Assembly (NCBI RefSeq): GCF_014295415.1
Contig: NZ_CP052909.1
Location: 496,001-560,000 of the forward strand
DNA from: Constantimarinum furrinae
GTDB taxonomy: Bacteria; Bacteroidota; Bacteroidia; Flavobacteriales; Flavobacteriaceae
DNA length: 64,000 nt
Reading direction: 5' to 3'
The notes under the pieces are model-generated. The model worked only from the letters and a program-made list of their open reading frames with translations, made no database searches and had not been told where the DNA came from. Below, piece after piece: positions 19,057 to 28,297 of this stretch; the stretch's first letter is position 1; every line of letters starts with the position of its first letter. A program made the translations under genes and the position numbers.

Positions 19057-20631
19057 CTAGTTTGTAAGCTCAATAATTACGGGAGCGGTCTTTTTCAAGA
19101 CTACCGAACTACCCTGAACTTTTGCATTGATATCAAAGATTTGAACTGCATCTCCTCTTTTGGCTCTACGCAATGCGCCTTTAGCTGCAGAATCCAATCG
19201 GGTTCCACTTACGATTACCGTAGGCTGTCCGGAAACTTTAAAGCTAAATCCGGTTACATTAAGATTTACGTCGAAATCGAAGTCGGGTAAAACCGCCGAT
19301 ACTGTCGAGATCTCAAGTCCCTGACGTTGCATACGTACGATCCCTGTTTCTCCACGGATAGCTCCTACCGGTGGTGGGATATCCTTGATACGGAATACCG
19401 CCGGAGTACTTATTCTTTGCCCATCTGGCAAAGTACCACTAGCCGTGATTGTAACCTCACGACCCGATCCAGGACGCATTACATATTTACTACCAGAAAC
19501 TTTACTTAAACCGGCAGCTGATGCATTTACGTTATTATCAGGAATACCAGGGATAGAAACCGTCATTGGGTTGTCTACACCACGGTAAACCACATTCATT
19601 TTGTCTGCAGATATAACTGCTGAGTTTGGTTTTGAAATCGTTGCGAATCCTGTTTTTACAGGTACTTCAACTTTTTCACCGCCTTCACCATATACCAGAG
19701 TTCCTTCAATTTTATGATCTCCCGGGCTACCAGCGCCAATATTCAGTACAACTCTACCGCCTTGAACACTGTATTGTCCTTCGGTAAGTGGTCGGCCGTC
19801 TAAGGTTAGATTTACTTCCTGCGGCACAGTACTGGCATCGGTTCGACCCAGTAAAATGGCTCCGTTAAAAGTTTCACCGGCGTAATAAGCCGATTTTTCA
19901 ACATCCATTATCGTAGAATAGTTACTAAATGAAAGGGCCGCAGCTTGTTGACCGGATAACATCTTTGACAAAAGTTCACTTTTTGTATTCTTAACATCGG
20001 CTTGAAGCTGTGTAAGCTTAGTAAGTGATGCGATCAATGGAAAACCTTCGTAGTTATAATTCAACCATTCAATTTCCTTACCGTCTCTGTTGGTTTCCTT
20101 TTCGGTTGAAAAGTTACTTTCAAGAGATTTTTTGATCTCTTCCACCCCTGCTACTTTCTTGGCCACAGCAGTATCAGAAAGAATCGCAATCATATTGGTT
20201 CGGTACTCGTTCATCTTATCGATGAATTCTTGTCCTTCAGCTTTATACTTATCTCCAGTAAAGAATAACCGATCGAAGTGATCTGGTTTGTCCATTACTT
20301 CATAATCTGTTGGATCCTTAAGATCTTTAATGGCGTTACTTTTCAAAGTAGTCAAGTACGAGTCCAATTCATTGGATACCGTTTCAATTTCCTGTGCCTT
20401 AGCGTAGACTGCCGCATACTGAGCAGGCTCATCGGATGCCTTTGTACTAAGACCATCCATAAAAGCCATATTACGTGCTTCGGTCTCAGCGTTTGCCGTT
20501 GCTATTTTGTCGTTTAGAAGTCCGAAGGCCGATAAAACCTCCTTGGACATATTTAATGCAAGCATCGCGATGAAAACCAGATACATCAGGTTAATCATCT
20601 TCTGCCTTGGTGATAAACTTCCTTTAGCCAT
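19057..20631 (-). CDS. gldM: Type IX secretion motor protein GldM
   Basis: 524 residues. One N-terminal membrane helix (MINLMYLVFIAMLALNMS) is followed by a long periplasmic part of four domains: a helical bundle (residues about 35-220), then Ig-like beta domains ending VILKKTAPVIIELTN. With GldL it forms the proton-driven motor spanning the inner membrane and reaching GldKN. The gene keeps the standard order gldK-L-M-N. Confidence 0.96.
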   Translation of the reverse strand: MAKGSLSPRQKMINLMYLVFIAMLALNMSKEVLSAFGLLNDKIATANAETEARNMAFMDGLSTKASDEPAQYAAVYAKAQEIETVSNELDSYLTTLKSNAIKDLKDPTDYEVMDKPDHFDRLFFTGDKYKAEGQEFIDKMNEYRTNMIAILSDTAVAKKVAGVEEIKKSLESNFSTEKETNRDGKEIEWLNYNYEGFPLIASLTKLTQLQADVKNTKSELLSKMLSGQQAAALSFSNYSTIMDVEKSAYYAGETFNGAILLGRTDASTVPQEVNLTLDGRPLTEGQYSVQGGRVVLNIGAGSPGDHKIEGTLVYGEGGEKVEVPVKTGFATISKPNSAVISADKMNVVYRGVDNPMTVSIPGIPDNNVNASAAGLSKVSGSKYVMRPGSGREVTITASGTLPDGQRISTPAVFRIKDIPPPVGAIRGETGIVRMQRQGLEISTVSAVLPDFDFDVNLNVTGFSFKVSGQPTVIVSGTRLDSAAKGALRRAKRGDAVQIFDINAKVQGSSVVLKKTAPVIIELTN

Positions 20632-20678
20632 GTTCTTTTAGTTTAGTTTAGTTAATAAAAGTGTCTAATGGAAATTTA

Positions 20679-21323
20679 TTAATTTCTATTGGTCATTGCG
20701 GAAAGCATACCTCCGTAAACTCCGTTAAGAGAAGACAGGTTGGTAGCCAAGTGCTCCATTTGTTGTTTCAATTGTTCTGCGTTTTCAGCAACACGCTCGT
20801 TAACTTCTGTCTGACGGCTTGTTGATTCAACCTGTACTTTGTATAAGCTGTTCAATGATTCCATTTGAGCAGCGGCCAAGGCCATTTCTTCGCTATACTT
20901 CTTCGTAGAGCTCATTGCTTCAGCAGTTGGTTGCATACCTTTAGCGGCACCTTCAAAAGAACGGATACTCTCACCTAAGCTGGACATCAATTCAGAATCG
21001 ATTCTTGCATCCTTCAACATTTCATCCAATTTCTTAGACAATAATCCTTCGGCATCCTGTGGTTGCTTTTTCTTGTCACCTGCCATACCTCCGGCCAATT
21101 CAGGGTAAACAAGAGACCAGTCTAAATCGTCTTCAACAGGTTCGAAAGCAGAGATAGCAAAAATGATCGCCTCAGTAATAAGACCAATTGCCAAAAGCAA
21201 TCCACCGTTTAAGGGACCTAATTCCCAGTGAAGGATCTTAAATAAAGCTCCTAAAATTACGATAGACGCCCCAAGGCCGTAGGCCATATTAAATAATTTC
21301 TTTGATGATCTTGATTGTGCCAT
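20679..21323 (-). CDS. gldL: Type IX secretion motor protein GldL
   Basis: 214 residues with two N-terminal membrane helices (about residues 13-32 and 38-60) joined by a short HWELGPLNGG loop, and a cytoplasmic helical tail. The Glu in GLITEAIIF of helix 2 is the type of membrane-embedded acid expected in the proton path. GldL pentamers surround a GldM dimer. It is 47 bases upstream of gldM. Confidence 0.95.
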   Translation of the reverse strand: MAQSRSSKKLFNMAYGLGASIVILGALFKILHWELGPLNGGLLLAIGLITEAIIFAISAFEPVEDDLDWSLVYPELAGGMAGDKKKQPQDAEGLLSKKLDEMLKDARIDSELMSSLGESIRSFEGAAKGMQPTAEAMSSTKKYSEEMALAAAQMESLNSLYKVQVESTSRQTEVNERVAENAEQLKQQMEHLATNLSSLNGVYGGMLSAMTNRN

Positions 21324-21392
21324 AATACAATAGTTTTTAGTTAAGTTAAGTAAGTTTTAAGGTTTTGATTTATTTAGTTCTGAAAATCGTTC

Positions 21393-22766
21393 TTATCGAG
21401 CGTCTCCAAGTTTTTCATTTAATACAACGTCTGTACCCATGTAATCCTGAACAGTTCTGAAACCGATATAGCTCCGTGCAGAATCTGCATATTCATAGTC
21501 ACGTGTGCTTACCTGCAGGAAGTATGCTACATCCTTCCAGGATCCACCACGAACAACTTTACGCATATTGGTATCGTCGTTCACGTTAGGGTTCATTGTT
21601 GAAGTATACTCATAAGCTGCAGCATCATAAGATGAAGCTACCCATTCGCTCACGTTACCAGCCATGTTGTAGAGGTTATAGTCATTTGGCTCGTAGGCAT
21701 CGGCTTCTACAGTGTATAAAGCCTGATCTGCTGCATAATCACCACGTAGGGGTTTAAAGTTTGCCAGAAAACAACCACGGTCGTTCTTAGCATAAGGCCC
21801 TCCCCACGGGAATGTAGCAGATTCCAGTCCGCCACGCGCTGCATATTCCCATTCTGCTTCACCGGGAAGACGGAAAGAGTTTACATGGTTACGGTTTCTG
21901 GATTTTTGATATGCATTCTTATATAAGGTTCTCCAGGCGCAAAACGCTTTCGCCTGCTTCCAGTTCACTCCTACTACCGGATAATCCCCATAAGCCTCGT
22001 GCCAGAAGTAATCGTTGTGCATAGGCTCATTGTAAGAATAGTTGAAATCTTTTATCCAAACTGTAGTATCGGGATAGATATTTACTTCTTCTTTTTTTAT
22101 AAAATCCTTTCTTCTTTTGCTTTTATCTCGTGCTGCCGACTGGATATCCATATAGGTGTACTGGAATTTCAGTTTTTCAACATCGATGGTACGCTGCCCG
22201 TTGTAGGCTTCTTCAGCCGGAATGTACATGGTATCCATCACTTCAGAATAATACTCATCCGGATATTCAGAAGTATCCCATATTAGATCTATATCCCGGT
22301 TGATCTTTCTACCGGCATAATAATCCTCTCCCATTCCATAATAGTTATCGTAATTATACTGCTCCCAGGCAGTCATTTCTTCATTTTCCTGATCTACAAA
22401 AGCAAATTCTCCAATTCCTCCGTCTCCGGGAGTTGCCCCAACCTCATCGGCTAGAATAGCCAGTTTTAGTCGAACCGTCGAATCGCGAACCCAATTCACA
22501 AATTGTCTGTACTCGGCATTGGTAATTTCAGTTTCGTCCATGTAGAAGGAACGAACCGTTACTGTTTTTGTTGGCGCGTCATTAACCGCTACAAAATCAT
22601 CGTCAGATTTACCCATGATGAACGAACCACCAGGGATAAGTGTCATACCATAAGGTTTTTGTGGATACCATTTTTTACCTTTTGCTCCAACCAGTTCTCC
22701 TCTGTCTCCGGAGTTACAACTGAATAAAAAGGCAACAATCGCAGTGAATGCAATAAACTTCTTCAT
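21393..22766 (-). CDS. gldK: Gliding motility lipoprotein GldK
   Basis: 457 residues. A lipoprotein signal with the lipobox ending at C17 (AFLFSCNSG) precedes a formylglycine-generating-enzyme/sulfatase-modifying (FGE) fold. Characteristic FGE stretches are MTLIPGGSFIMGKSDDDF, RLPGEAEWEYAARGG and NVSEWVASSYD. In this family the fold is structural: GldK forms the periplasmic outer membrane ring with GldN. It is the first gene of gldKLMN, with a likely promoter at 22802-22832. Confidence 0.96.
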   Translation of the reverse strand: MKKFIAFTAIVAFLFSCNSGDRGELVGAKGKKWYPQKPYGMTLIPGGSFIMGKSDDDFVAVNDAPTKTVTVRSFYMDETEITNAEYRQFVNWVRDSTVRLKLAILADEVGATPGDGGIGEFAFVDQENEEMTAWEQYNYDNYYGMGEDYYAGRKINRDIDLIWDTSEYPDEYYSEVMDTMYIPAEEAYNGQRTIDVEKLKFQYTYMDIQSAARDKSKRRKDFIKKEEVNIYPDTTVWIKDFNYSYNEPMHNDYFWHEAYGDYPVVGVNWKQAKAFCAWRTLYKNAYQKSRNRNHVNSFRLPGEAEWEYAARGGLESATFPWGGPYAKNDRGCFLANFKPLRGDYAADQALYTVEADAYEPNDYNLYNMAGNVSEWVASSYDAAAYEYTSTMNPNVNDDTNMRKVVRGGSWKDVAYFLQVSTRDYEYADSARSYIGFRTVQDYMGTDVVLNEKLGDAR

Positions 22767-22801
22767 AGGTATTTAGGTTAAATTTTCGAGATTCAAGGGC
22801 G

Positions 22802-22832
22802 TAAACCTATTTATAAAATTTTAAAAAAACAA
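22802..22832 (-). promoter_or_regulatory. Candidate gldKLMN promoter
   Basis: On the minus strand TTG (22832-22830) and TAGGTTTA (22809-22802) are 20 bases apart, close to TTG/TAnnTTTG with one mismatch. The site is about 36 bases before the gldK ATG in an AT-rich gap of 115 bases. This would let gldKLMN be transcribed separately from the topA-arginase pair. Confidence 0.45.
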
Positions 22833-22881
22833 CAATTTTCTTAAAAAACCCTTAAACCTTAGTTTTACTTAGTTTGTTTGG

Positions 22882-24045
22882 TCACACTTCATTCTTTCGG
22901 CGGGCTTTATACCACCTCTCAGGAATTTCCTGATTTGTTGCACCCAAATATTCGCCATAAGTGCAAGGTAATAACGTTCTTCTTTTTAATTTATTATTAA
23001 CATTTGAAATAAAAGGCAATTCTATCCACCACCTGCCCGTTTTATTGCTTTTCTTAAAAACAAGCACCTCTTCGTCAACAGGTACCTTATACGTGGTGTA
23101 ATGCGATTCATTATCAAAATCCTCATCGGCCACTCTAAAATTCACCCCTTCTACAAAATACCATAGAATTTGTGCTATTAGCATGGCAGCACTTTCTGCA
23201 GATGTATAATCTTTCAATTCGTAGATCCCAAAGGAGCTCACGCGGTTACTTATTCCTGCATAGCGTGCTATCGCACAAATCTCCCGGCCGTCAAAGCCGT
23301 TGGGACTTGCACTATTTTTATAACTTAATTCTGAGCTTTTTATTGCAGCAACATCCAAAGCGACTATATCTGCATTCCGCATAATAGGCTCTACCAGCGT
23401 TATATCGGTAGTTAATTCGCCCAAACGATAGGCATCAAAATATAATTTATCCATCAACGCGATCTCCTGAGGCGGATTAAAATAGGATTGATACCCCAAC
23501 GCTGAATAATTAAATAGGTTGTATGGCTTGTCTACGATGATCTTCCCTACATAGGATGCATTCGAGATCTCCTTTTCGGCATCGCCAAGATCGAAATTGC
23601 GATCGATGTTCACCAGATTTACCATGGATCCATTATCGTCATACGACCGGTACTGCGCATATAAGAGGTCCTGACTCCCTCCAAGCACCAATGGGATAAT
23701 TCTTTTTGCATGCAGCGCTGCAAGCACAGTTTTCACCGCAAAATAGGTGTCTTCAACCGTTTCGCCTTTTTCAATATCACCAAGATCCACTATGGAATGA
23801 TTCCAGTTTCCGGGGAAGAGCGCATAAAATGTCTTTCTGAAAGCATCAAAAGACAAACTTTCACCCATAAAATTGATATCATTACGGTTTTCTTTAATTC
23901 CAAGCAGGGCAAATTTTGCATTCCCAATGTCGGGAAGGTCTCCGGCTGTTTTATGAATCTTTATTTGCTTTCCCAATACACCGGGCGGCAATACCTCCCT
24001 GTGGGCGATAACTGATTTAGAGACAGGAGAGAGAAATTCTATCAT
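22882..24045 (-). CDS. Arginase-fold protein with degenerate metal site
   Basis: 387 residues related to the ureohydrolase (arginase/agmatinase/formimidoylglutamase) family. The usual metal ligands are partly lost. The GGxH motif reads GGSQ (Q125). DAHxD reads DRNFD (D148, N150, D152). The final DxD reads DVA (D231, A233). Both histidines and one Asp are missing, so Mn-dependent hydrolysis is unlikely. Its ATG overlaps the topA stop by one base, and gldK follows 115 bases downstream. Databases often label such genes formimidoylglutamase; the residues do not support that activity. A binding or structural role tied to its neighbours is possible. Confidence 0.7.
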   Translation of the reverse strand: MIEFLSPVSKSVIAHREVLPPGVLGKQIKIHKTAGDLPDIGNAKFALLGIKENRNDINFMGESLSFDAFRKTFYALFPGNWNHSIVDLGDIEKGETVEDTYFAVKTVLAALHAKRIIPLVLGGSQDLLYAQYRSYDDNGSMVNLVNIDRNFDLGDAEKEISNASYVGKIIVDKPYNLFNYSALGYQSYFNPPQEIALMDKLYFDAYRLGELTTDITLVEPIMRNADIVALDVAAIKSSELSYKNSASPNGFDGREICAIARYAGISNRVSSFGIYELKDYTSAESAAMLIAQILWYFVEGVNFRVADEDFDNESHYTTYKVPVDEEVLVFKKSNKTGRWWIELPFISNVNNKLKRRTLLPCTYGEYLGATNQEIPERWYKARRKNEV

Positions 24046-26540
24046 TATTTTTTCTTGGTAGTTGTCTTCTTACGGGTTGTCTTCTTTTTAGGAGCCTTTT
24101 TCTCGAGTAACGCCTGTGCCTCCTCCAATGTGATCTTATCTGCCTTGGTTGATTTTGGCAATTCTACCTTGGTTTTACCTTTTATAAGGTTAAATCGACC
24201 CCATCGCGCCTTCTCAAGCCTTATCCCTTCTTCCGGCCATTCGTTGATGAGCTTATCGATCTCTTTTTGCTTCTTGGCTTCTATAAGTTCTTCAATGTCT
24301 GCCTCGGAAAGATTATCGAAGTCGTATTTCTTGTTCACGTTAATGAACATATTATTCCATTTTATAAAAGGACCAAATCTACCTTTCCCTTTCTGAACCG
24401 GCAATCCTTCATACATATATATAGGTGCATCGGCCTTTTTCTTTTCTTCGATCAGCTCTTTCGCCATAGCCATATCCACATCTAACGGGTCCACTCCCTT
24501 TGGCAACGAAATAAACTTCTTCCCAAGTCGAACGTAGGGACCAAAGCGACCATTATTCACCTCAACCTCTTCTCCGTCGTATACACCCAGAGTCTTGGGA
24601 AGTTTAAACAGGTCCATTACCTCCTCAAAAGTAACCAGATGTAATTGCTGGTCGGGGCGCAGACTGGCAAATTTTTTATCTTCATCTTCCGGATCACCTA
24701 TTTGAGCCATAGGACCGTATTTTCCTAATCTTACCAAAATGGGTTTACCGGTTTCGGGATCCTCACCTAAAATTCGTTCGCCGCTTTCGCGATCTGCATT
24801 TTCCTGAACATCTTCAACACGGGGATGAAATTTTCCGTAGAAATCCTTCATCATTTTTGTCCATTCTTCTTTTCCTTCTGCTATATCATCAAAATCCTCT
24901 TCTACCTTCGCCGTAAAATTGTAATCGAGTATGTTTCCGAAGTGATCTACCAGAAAATCATTCACGATCATCCCAATATCGGTTGGAACCATTTTCCCTT
25001 TATCACTACCTACGGTTTCGGTAAGGGTTTTCTCTTTTACAGCATCGTTTTCAAGTGTTAGCTGAAGATAGTTTCGCTCCACGCCTTCTACCGTTCCCTT
25101 TTCCACGTAATTCCGATTAATGATGGTAGAAATAGTAGGAGCATATGTAGACGGACGCCCAATACCCAGTTCCTCCAGTTGCTTTACCAAAGATGCTTCG
25201 GTATAGCGGTAAGGCGGACGTGTAAAGCGTTGTGTTGCGGTTACGTAATTATTCTCTAAAGCATCTCCCTTAGAAAGATTCGGTAACATTCCTTCCTGCT
25301 CTTCTTCTTCAAAATCGGTACCTTCCAGATATACTTTCAGGAATCCGTCGAACTTTATCATTTCACCATTCGCCACAAAATTCTCATTAACTTGTTCCGA
25401 AGAGGTAATTCCAATCTTCACATTGGTCCGTTCCAGTTTGGCATCGCTCATTTGAGAAGCAATGGTGCGCTTCCATATAAGATCGTACAGTCTGGCTTGA
25501 TCGTAATCTCCTTCTATGGTATGCAACGACATATCTGTTGGCCTGATGGCTTCGTGAGCTTCCTGAGCTCCTTTCGATTTGCCTTTGAAATTTCGTGGCT
25601 GACTGTAATTACTGCCATAGGACGATTCTATTTCTTTCTGAGCAGCAGCCTTTGCGTCGTTGGACAAGTTTACGCTATCGGTTCTCATATACGTAATGCT
25701 ACCGGCTTCGTAAAGCTTTTGAGCGATGGTCATTGTCTTTCCTACTGAAAAATATAATTTCCTGGAAGCTTCCTGTTGTAAGGTCGACGTGGTAAACGGA
25801 GGTGCCGGAGATTTTTTAGCGGGTTTTTTAGCCAGCTCTGAAACTGAATAGGACGCATTGAGGTTTTTTTGTAAAAAGTCGCGGGCTTCTTGTTCGGTTT
25901 CAAAATTCTTAGGAAGTTTCGCTTTGAATTTGCTTCCTTCCAATGTGGTGAATTCGGCATCAATTCTATACGATCCTACAGGAGTAAACGCTTCGATCTC
26001 TCGTTCGCGCTCCACGATAAGTCTAACAGCAACCGACTGTACACGTCCGGCAGAGAGTCCGCCTTTAACCTTTCGCCATAAAACAGGAGAGAGCTCATAA
26101 CCTACCAACCTGTCTAATACACGACGTGCCTGCTGGGCGTTTACGAGATTATAGTCTATCTTTCTTGGGTTCTCAATGGCTTTTAAAATAGCAGATTTTG
26201 TAATCTCATGGAAAACGATGCGTTTGGTCTTTTCATCCTTAAGGTCCAATGTTTCGGCAAGATGCCAGGCGATAGCCTCTCCTTCTCTATCCTCATCACT
26301 GGCTAGCCATACCATATCGGCTTTCTTTGCCAAAGACTTCAGTTCTTTTACCAGGCTTTTCTTATCACTGGGCACAATATATTTAGGTGTAAAATCTCCT
26401 TCAGTATCCACACCCAGTTCTTTGGATGGGAGATCGGCGATGTGACCAAAACTGGAAGTAACTTTATAATCTTTGCCGAGAAACTTCTCTATGGTCTTTG
26501 CCTTCGCGGGGGACTCTACGATCACTAAATTCTTAGCCAT
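24045..26540 (-). CDS. topA: DNA topoisomerase I
   Basis: 831 residues. The N-terminal Toprim domain has SDEDREGEAIAWHL near residue 80. The active-site tyrosine lies in ITYMRTDSVNLS near residue 284. Several C-terminal topoisomerase repeats follow (RFGPYVRLGKKF, KGRFGPFIKW, ARWGRFNLIKG), and the tail is very lysine-rich (KKTTRKKTTTKKK). It relaxes negative supercoils behind RNA polymerase. The Cys4 zinc fingers of the E. coli enzyme are absent, as in many Bacteroidota. Confidence 0.96.
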   Translation of the reverse strand: MAKNLVIVESPAKAKTIEKFLGKDYKVTSSFGHIADLPSKELGVDTEGDFTPKYIVPSDKKSLVKELKSLAKKADMVWLASDEDREGEAIAWHLAETLDLKDEKTKRIVFHEITKSAILKAIENPRKIDYNLVNAQQARRVLDRLVGYELSPVLWRKVKGGLSAGRVQSVAVRLIVEREREIEAFTPVGSYRIDAEFTTLEGSKFKAKLPKNFETEQEARDFLQKNLNASYSVSELAKKPAKKSPAPPFTTSTLQQEASRKLYFSVGKTMTIAQKLYEAGSITYMRTDSVNLSNDAKAAAQKEIESSYGSNYSQPRNFKGKSKGAQEAHEAIRPTDMSLHTIEGDYDQARLYDLIWKRTIASQMSDAKLERTNVKIGITSSEQVNENFVANGEMIKFDGFLKVYLEGTDFEEEEQEGMLPNLSKGDALENNYVTATQRFTRPPYRYTEASLVKQLEELGIGRPSTYAPTISTIINRNYVEKGTVEGVERNYLQLTLENDAVKEKTLTETVGSDKGKMVPTDIGMIVNDFLVDHFGNILDYNFTAKVEEDFDDIAEGKEEWTKMMKDFYGKFHPRVEDVQENADRESGERILGEDPETGKPILVRLGKYGPMAQIGDPEDEDKKFASLRPDQQLHLVTFEEVMDLFKLPKTLGVYDGEEVEVNNGRFGPYVRLGKKFISLPKGVDPLDVDMAMAKELIEEKKKADAPIYMYEGLPVQKGKGRFGPFIKWNNMFINVNKKYDFDNLSEADIEELIEAKKQKEIDKLINEWPEEGIRLEKARWGRFNLIKGKTKVELPKSTKADKITLEEAQALLEKKAPKKKTTRKKTTTKKK

Positions 26541-26679
26541 ATTTTATTTTGTTTGGGCTACAAAAGTATGTGTTTTTTTTAATTCACCGCTTGAGCGACT
26601 TAATTTAGGCTTTCATTAACACGCGTTTTTTTATAATTGACTACCTTGATTCAAGTGATTTTTTTAGCACTGATTAACA

Positions 26680-27354
26680 ATGAAGAACAAAAGGAAAAGC
26701 ACGTTTAAATTCACTTCCCGAAAGATATACTTTCAGGAGCATCTGTCTTCCTTACCGTGGCTGGTGATAAGTGCGTTTTTGTTTTTTAACTGCAGTCCTG
26801 CTGAAAAAATCTCAACACTTTCAACATTCTCGGACACCGCAATGGTGAACTGCATTATTGAAATTCCGGCAGGAACAAATAAAAAGATCGAGTATAATAA
26901 GATCGAAAAGGAATTTGTAACCGATCAGCGTGACGGTGGAGACAGAGTGATTTCCTATTTACCCTATCCCGGTAATTACGGCTTTATTGCGGCCACTTAC
27001 TCAGATCCTGCGAAGGGTGGTGACGGAGACCCGCTGGATGTTATGGTAATTTGCGAGGCACTTCCCACAGGCACTATTTTAGAAGCCATTCCCATTGCTG
27101 TATTGAGACTTATTGATAATGGTGAAGCAGATTTTAAGGTGATATGTATTCCCGCCGAAAAAGAAAAACGCACTATGGATGCGGTAACATTCTCTGAATT
27201 TTCTTATAAATACCCCGAAGCATTATCCGTTTTAGAAAGCTGGTTCAGAAATTACGATTCACATGACAACACTCATATAGAAGGATGGGGCGATGAAAAA
27301 GAGGCGCTTATAGAAATCCTAAAAACTACTAATCACAAAAAGAAGGACTTATAG
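26680..27354 (+). CDS. ppa: Family I inorganic pyrophosphatase, probably an exported lipoprotein
   Basis: 224 residues. The core is a family I PPase: IIEIPAGTNKKIEYNK, PYPGNYGFI, the signature GDGDPLDVMV, LIDNGEADFK and the final IEGWGD. The usual HYK near the C-terminus reads NYD, losing one substrate-side Lys. Unlike cytosolic PPases it has about 40 extra N-terminal residues with a hydrophobic run and a lipobox-like Cys (VISAFLFFNCSP), so it is probably anchored in the envelope. The gene converges with the next one and overlaps it by six bases. Soluble cytosolic PPase from an internal start is the alternative, but no internal ATG precedes the core. Confidence 0.82.
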   Translation: MKNKRKSTFKFTSRKIYFQEHLSSLPWLVISAFLFFNCSPAEKISTLSTFSDTAMVNCIIEIPAGTNKKIEYNKIEKEFVTDQRDGGDRVISYLPYPGNYGFIAATYSDPAKGGDGDPLDVMVICEALPTGTILEAIPIAVLRLIDNGEADFKVICIPAEKEKRTMDAVTFSEFSYKYPEALSVLESWFRNYDSHDNTHIEGWGDEKEALIEILKTTNHKKKDL

Positions 27355-28143
27355 ATCTGTTTCAAGTAAGTTTTTATCTGTTGGATCTTCAAATCCAATA
27401 GTATCCTTATATACGTAATACATGGGTATATGTACAAAATAGGCAGTAAAAAAGAGGCCCACAAAACACAATAAAATCCCAATTTGAGCGATCATGCTCG
27501 AAATTATTATGAGTCCGAATATTGTCAACCAATATTTATTTCCCAACTTAAAACTCATTTTTATTACACTGGAAACCGACAATCCGGGATTAAAGGCAAA
27601 GAACACAACAATTAACTGAAGTGGGACCATTACATAAATGATTGGAAAAAAGCACAGCAGGGTTGCGAGAATCGAGATTCCGAAGGTTGCCAATGACATT
27701 ACAAATAGTTTCATATAATTGCCCTTAAGACAGGAAAAATACCCTCCCGTCTCCTCCAATGATCCTGTGTCTATCTTTTTCAAGACCTTAAAGTAATGCG
27801 CAATAATTCCGTAGGCAATGGCCTGAACCAACAATATTACGAGAAAGACTATAAGAAAATACACTATAAGCATAGGAATTACGAGCTCGGGATCATGTTG
27901 ATCCATATAATTGAACTCATTGTAGTGGCCAGCATTTTCAACACTCGATAAATAAAAAATAAAGAGGACATATGGAATATAGGTAATAATTATTACCGGC
28001 AGGACGACGGCTACGGTCACCAAAGCATGATACAGAGTTTGTTCCCATGACTTTTTAAAAAGTTCAAAACTTTTCGACAAAATATCTCCAAAATCTGGAG
28101 CCGAAGATCTTTCAATTTTCGATTTTAACTGGTTTTCGGTCAT
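27349..28143 (-). CDS. Multi-pass membrane protein of unknown function
   Basis: 264 residues. A cytoplasmic N-terminus (APDFGDILSKSFELFKKSW) leads into about five or six hydrophobic segments, including VTVAVVLPVIIITYIPYVLF and FVGLFFTAYFVHIPMYYVYK. The start resembles membrane proteins with a glycerophosphoryl-diesterase/DUF975-like membrane domain, but no catalytic motif is seen and no function is assigned. It is monocistronic and divergent from miaB. Confidence 0.7.
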   Translation of the reverse strand: MTENQLKSKIERSSAPDFGDILSKSFELFKKSWEQTLYHALVTVAVVLPVIIITYIPYVLFIFYLSSVENAGHYNEFNYMDQHDPELVIPMLIVYFLIVFLVILLVQAIAYGIIAHYFKVLKKIDTGSLEETGGYFSCLKGNYMKLFVMSLATFGISILATLLCFFPIIYVMVPLQLIVVFFAFNPGLSVSSVIKMSFKLGNKYWLTIFGLIIISSMIAQIGILLCFVGLFFTAYFVHIPMYYVYKDTIGFEDPTDKNLLETDL

Positions 28144-28197
28144 AGTAGTTGGTTTGTTACATAGGTAGTTAAAAATACTAAAAAGTTACCTGTCAAT

Positions 28198-28229
28198 TTG
28201 TCATAAACGTCAATTAAATTGTATCTTTG
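28198..28229 (+). promoter_or_regulatory. Promoter of the miaB-secG gene run
   Basis: TTG at 28198-28200 and TATCTTTG at 28222-28229, separated by 21 bases, match the Bacteroidota consensus exactly. The leader to the miaB ATG is about 60 bases. Five genes follow in one direction with short gaps. Confidence 0.75.
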
Positions 28230-28297
28230 CATCCGCCCATGCGCAAGCTGGCGTTATTATTGACGAAAAGGAAACAACGAATACCTCGATGTACCGT

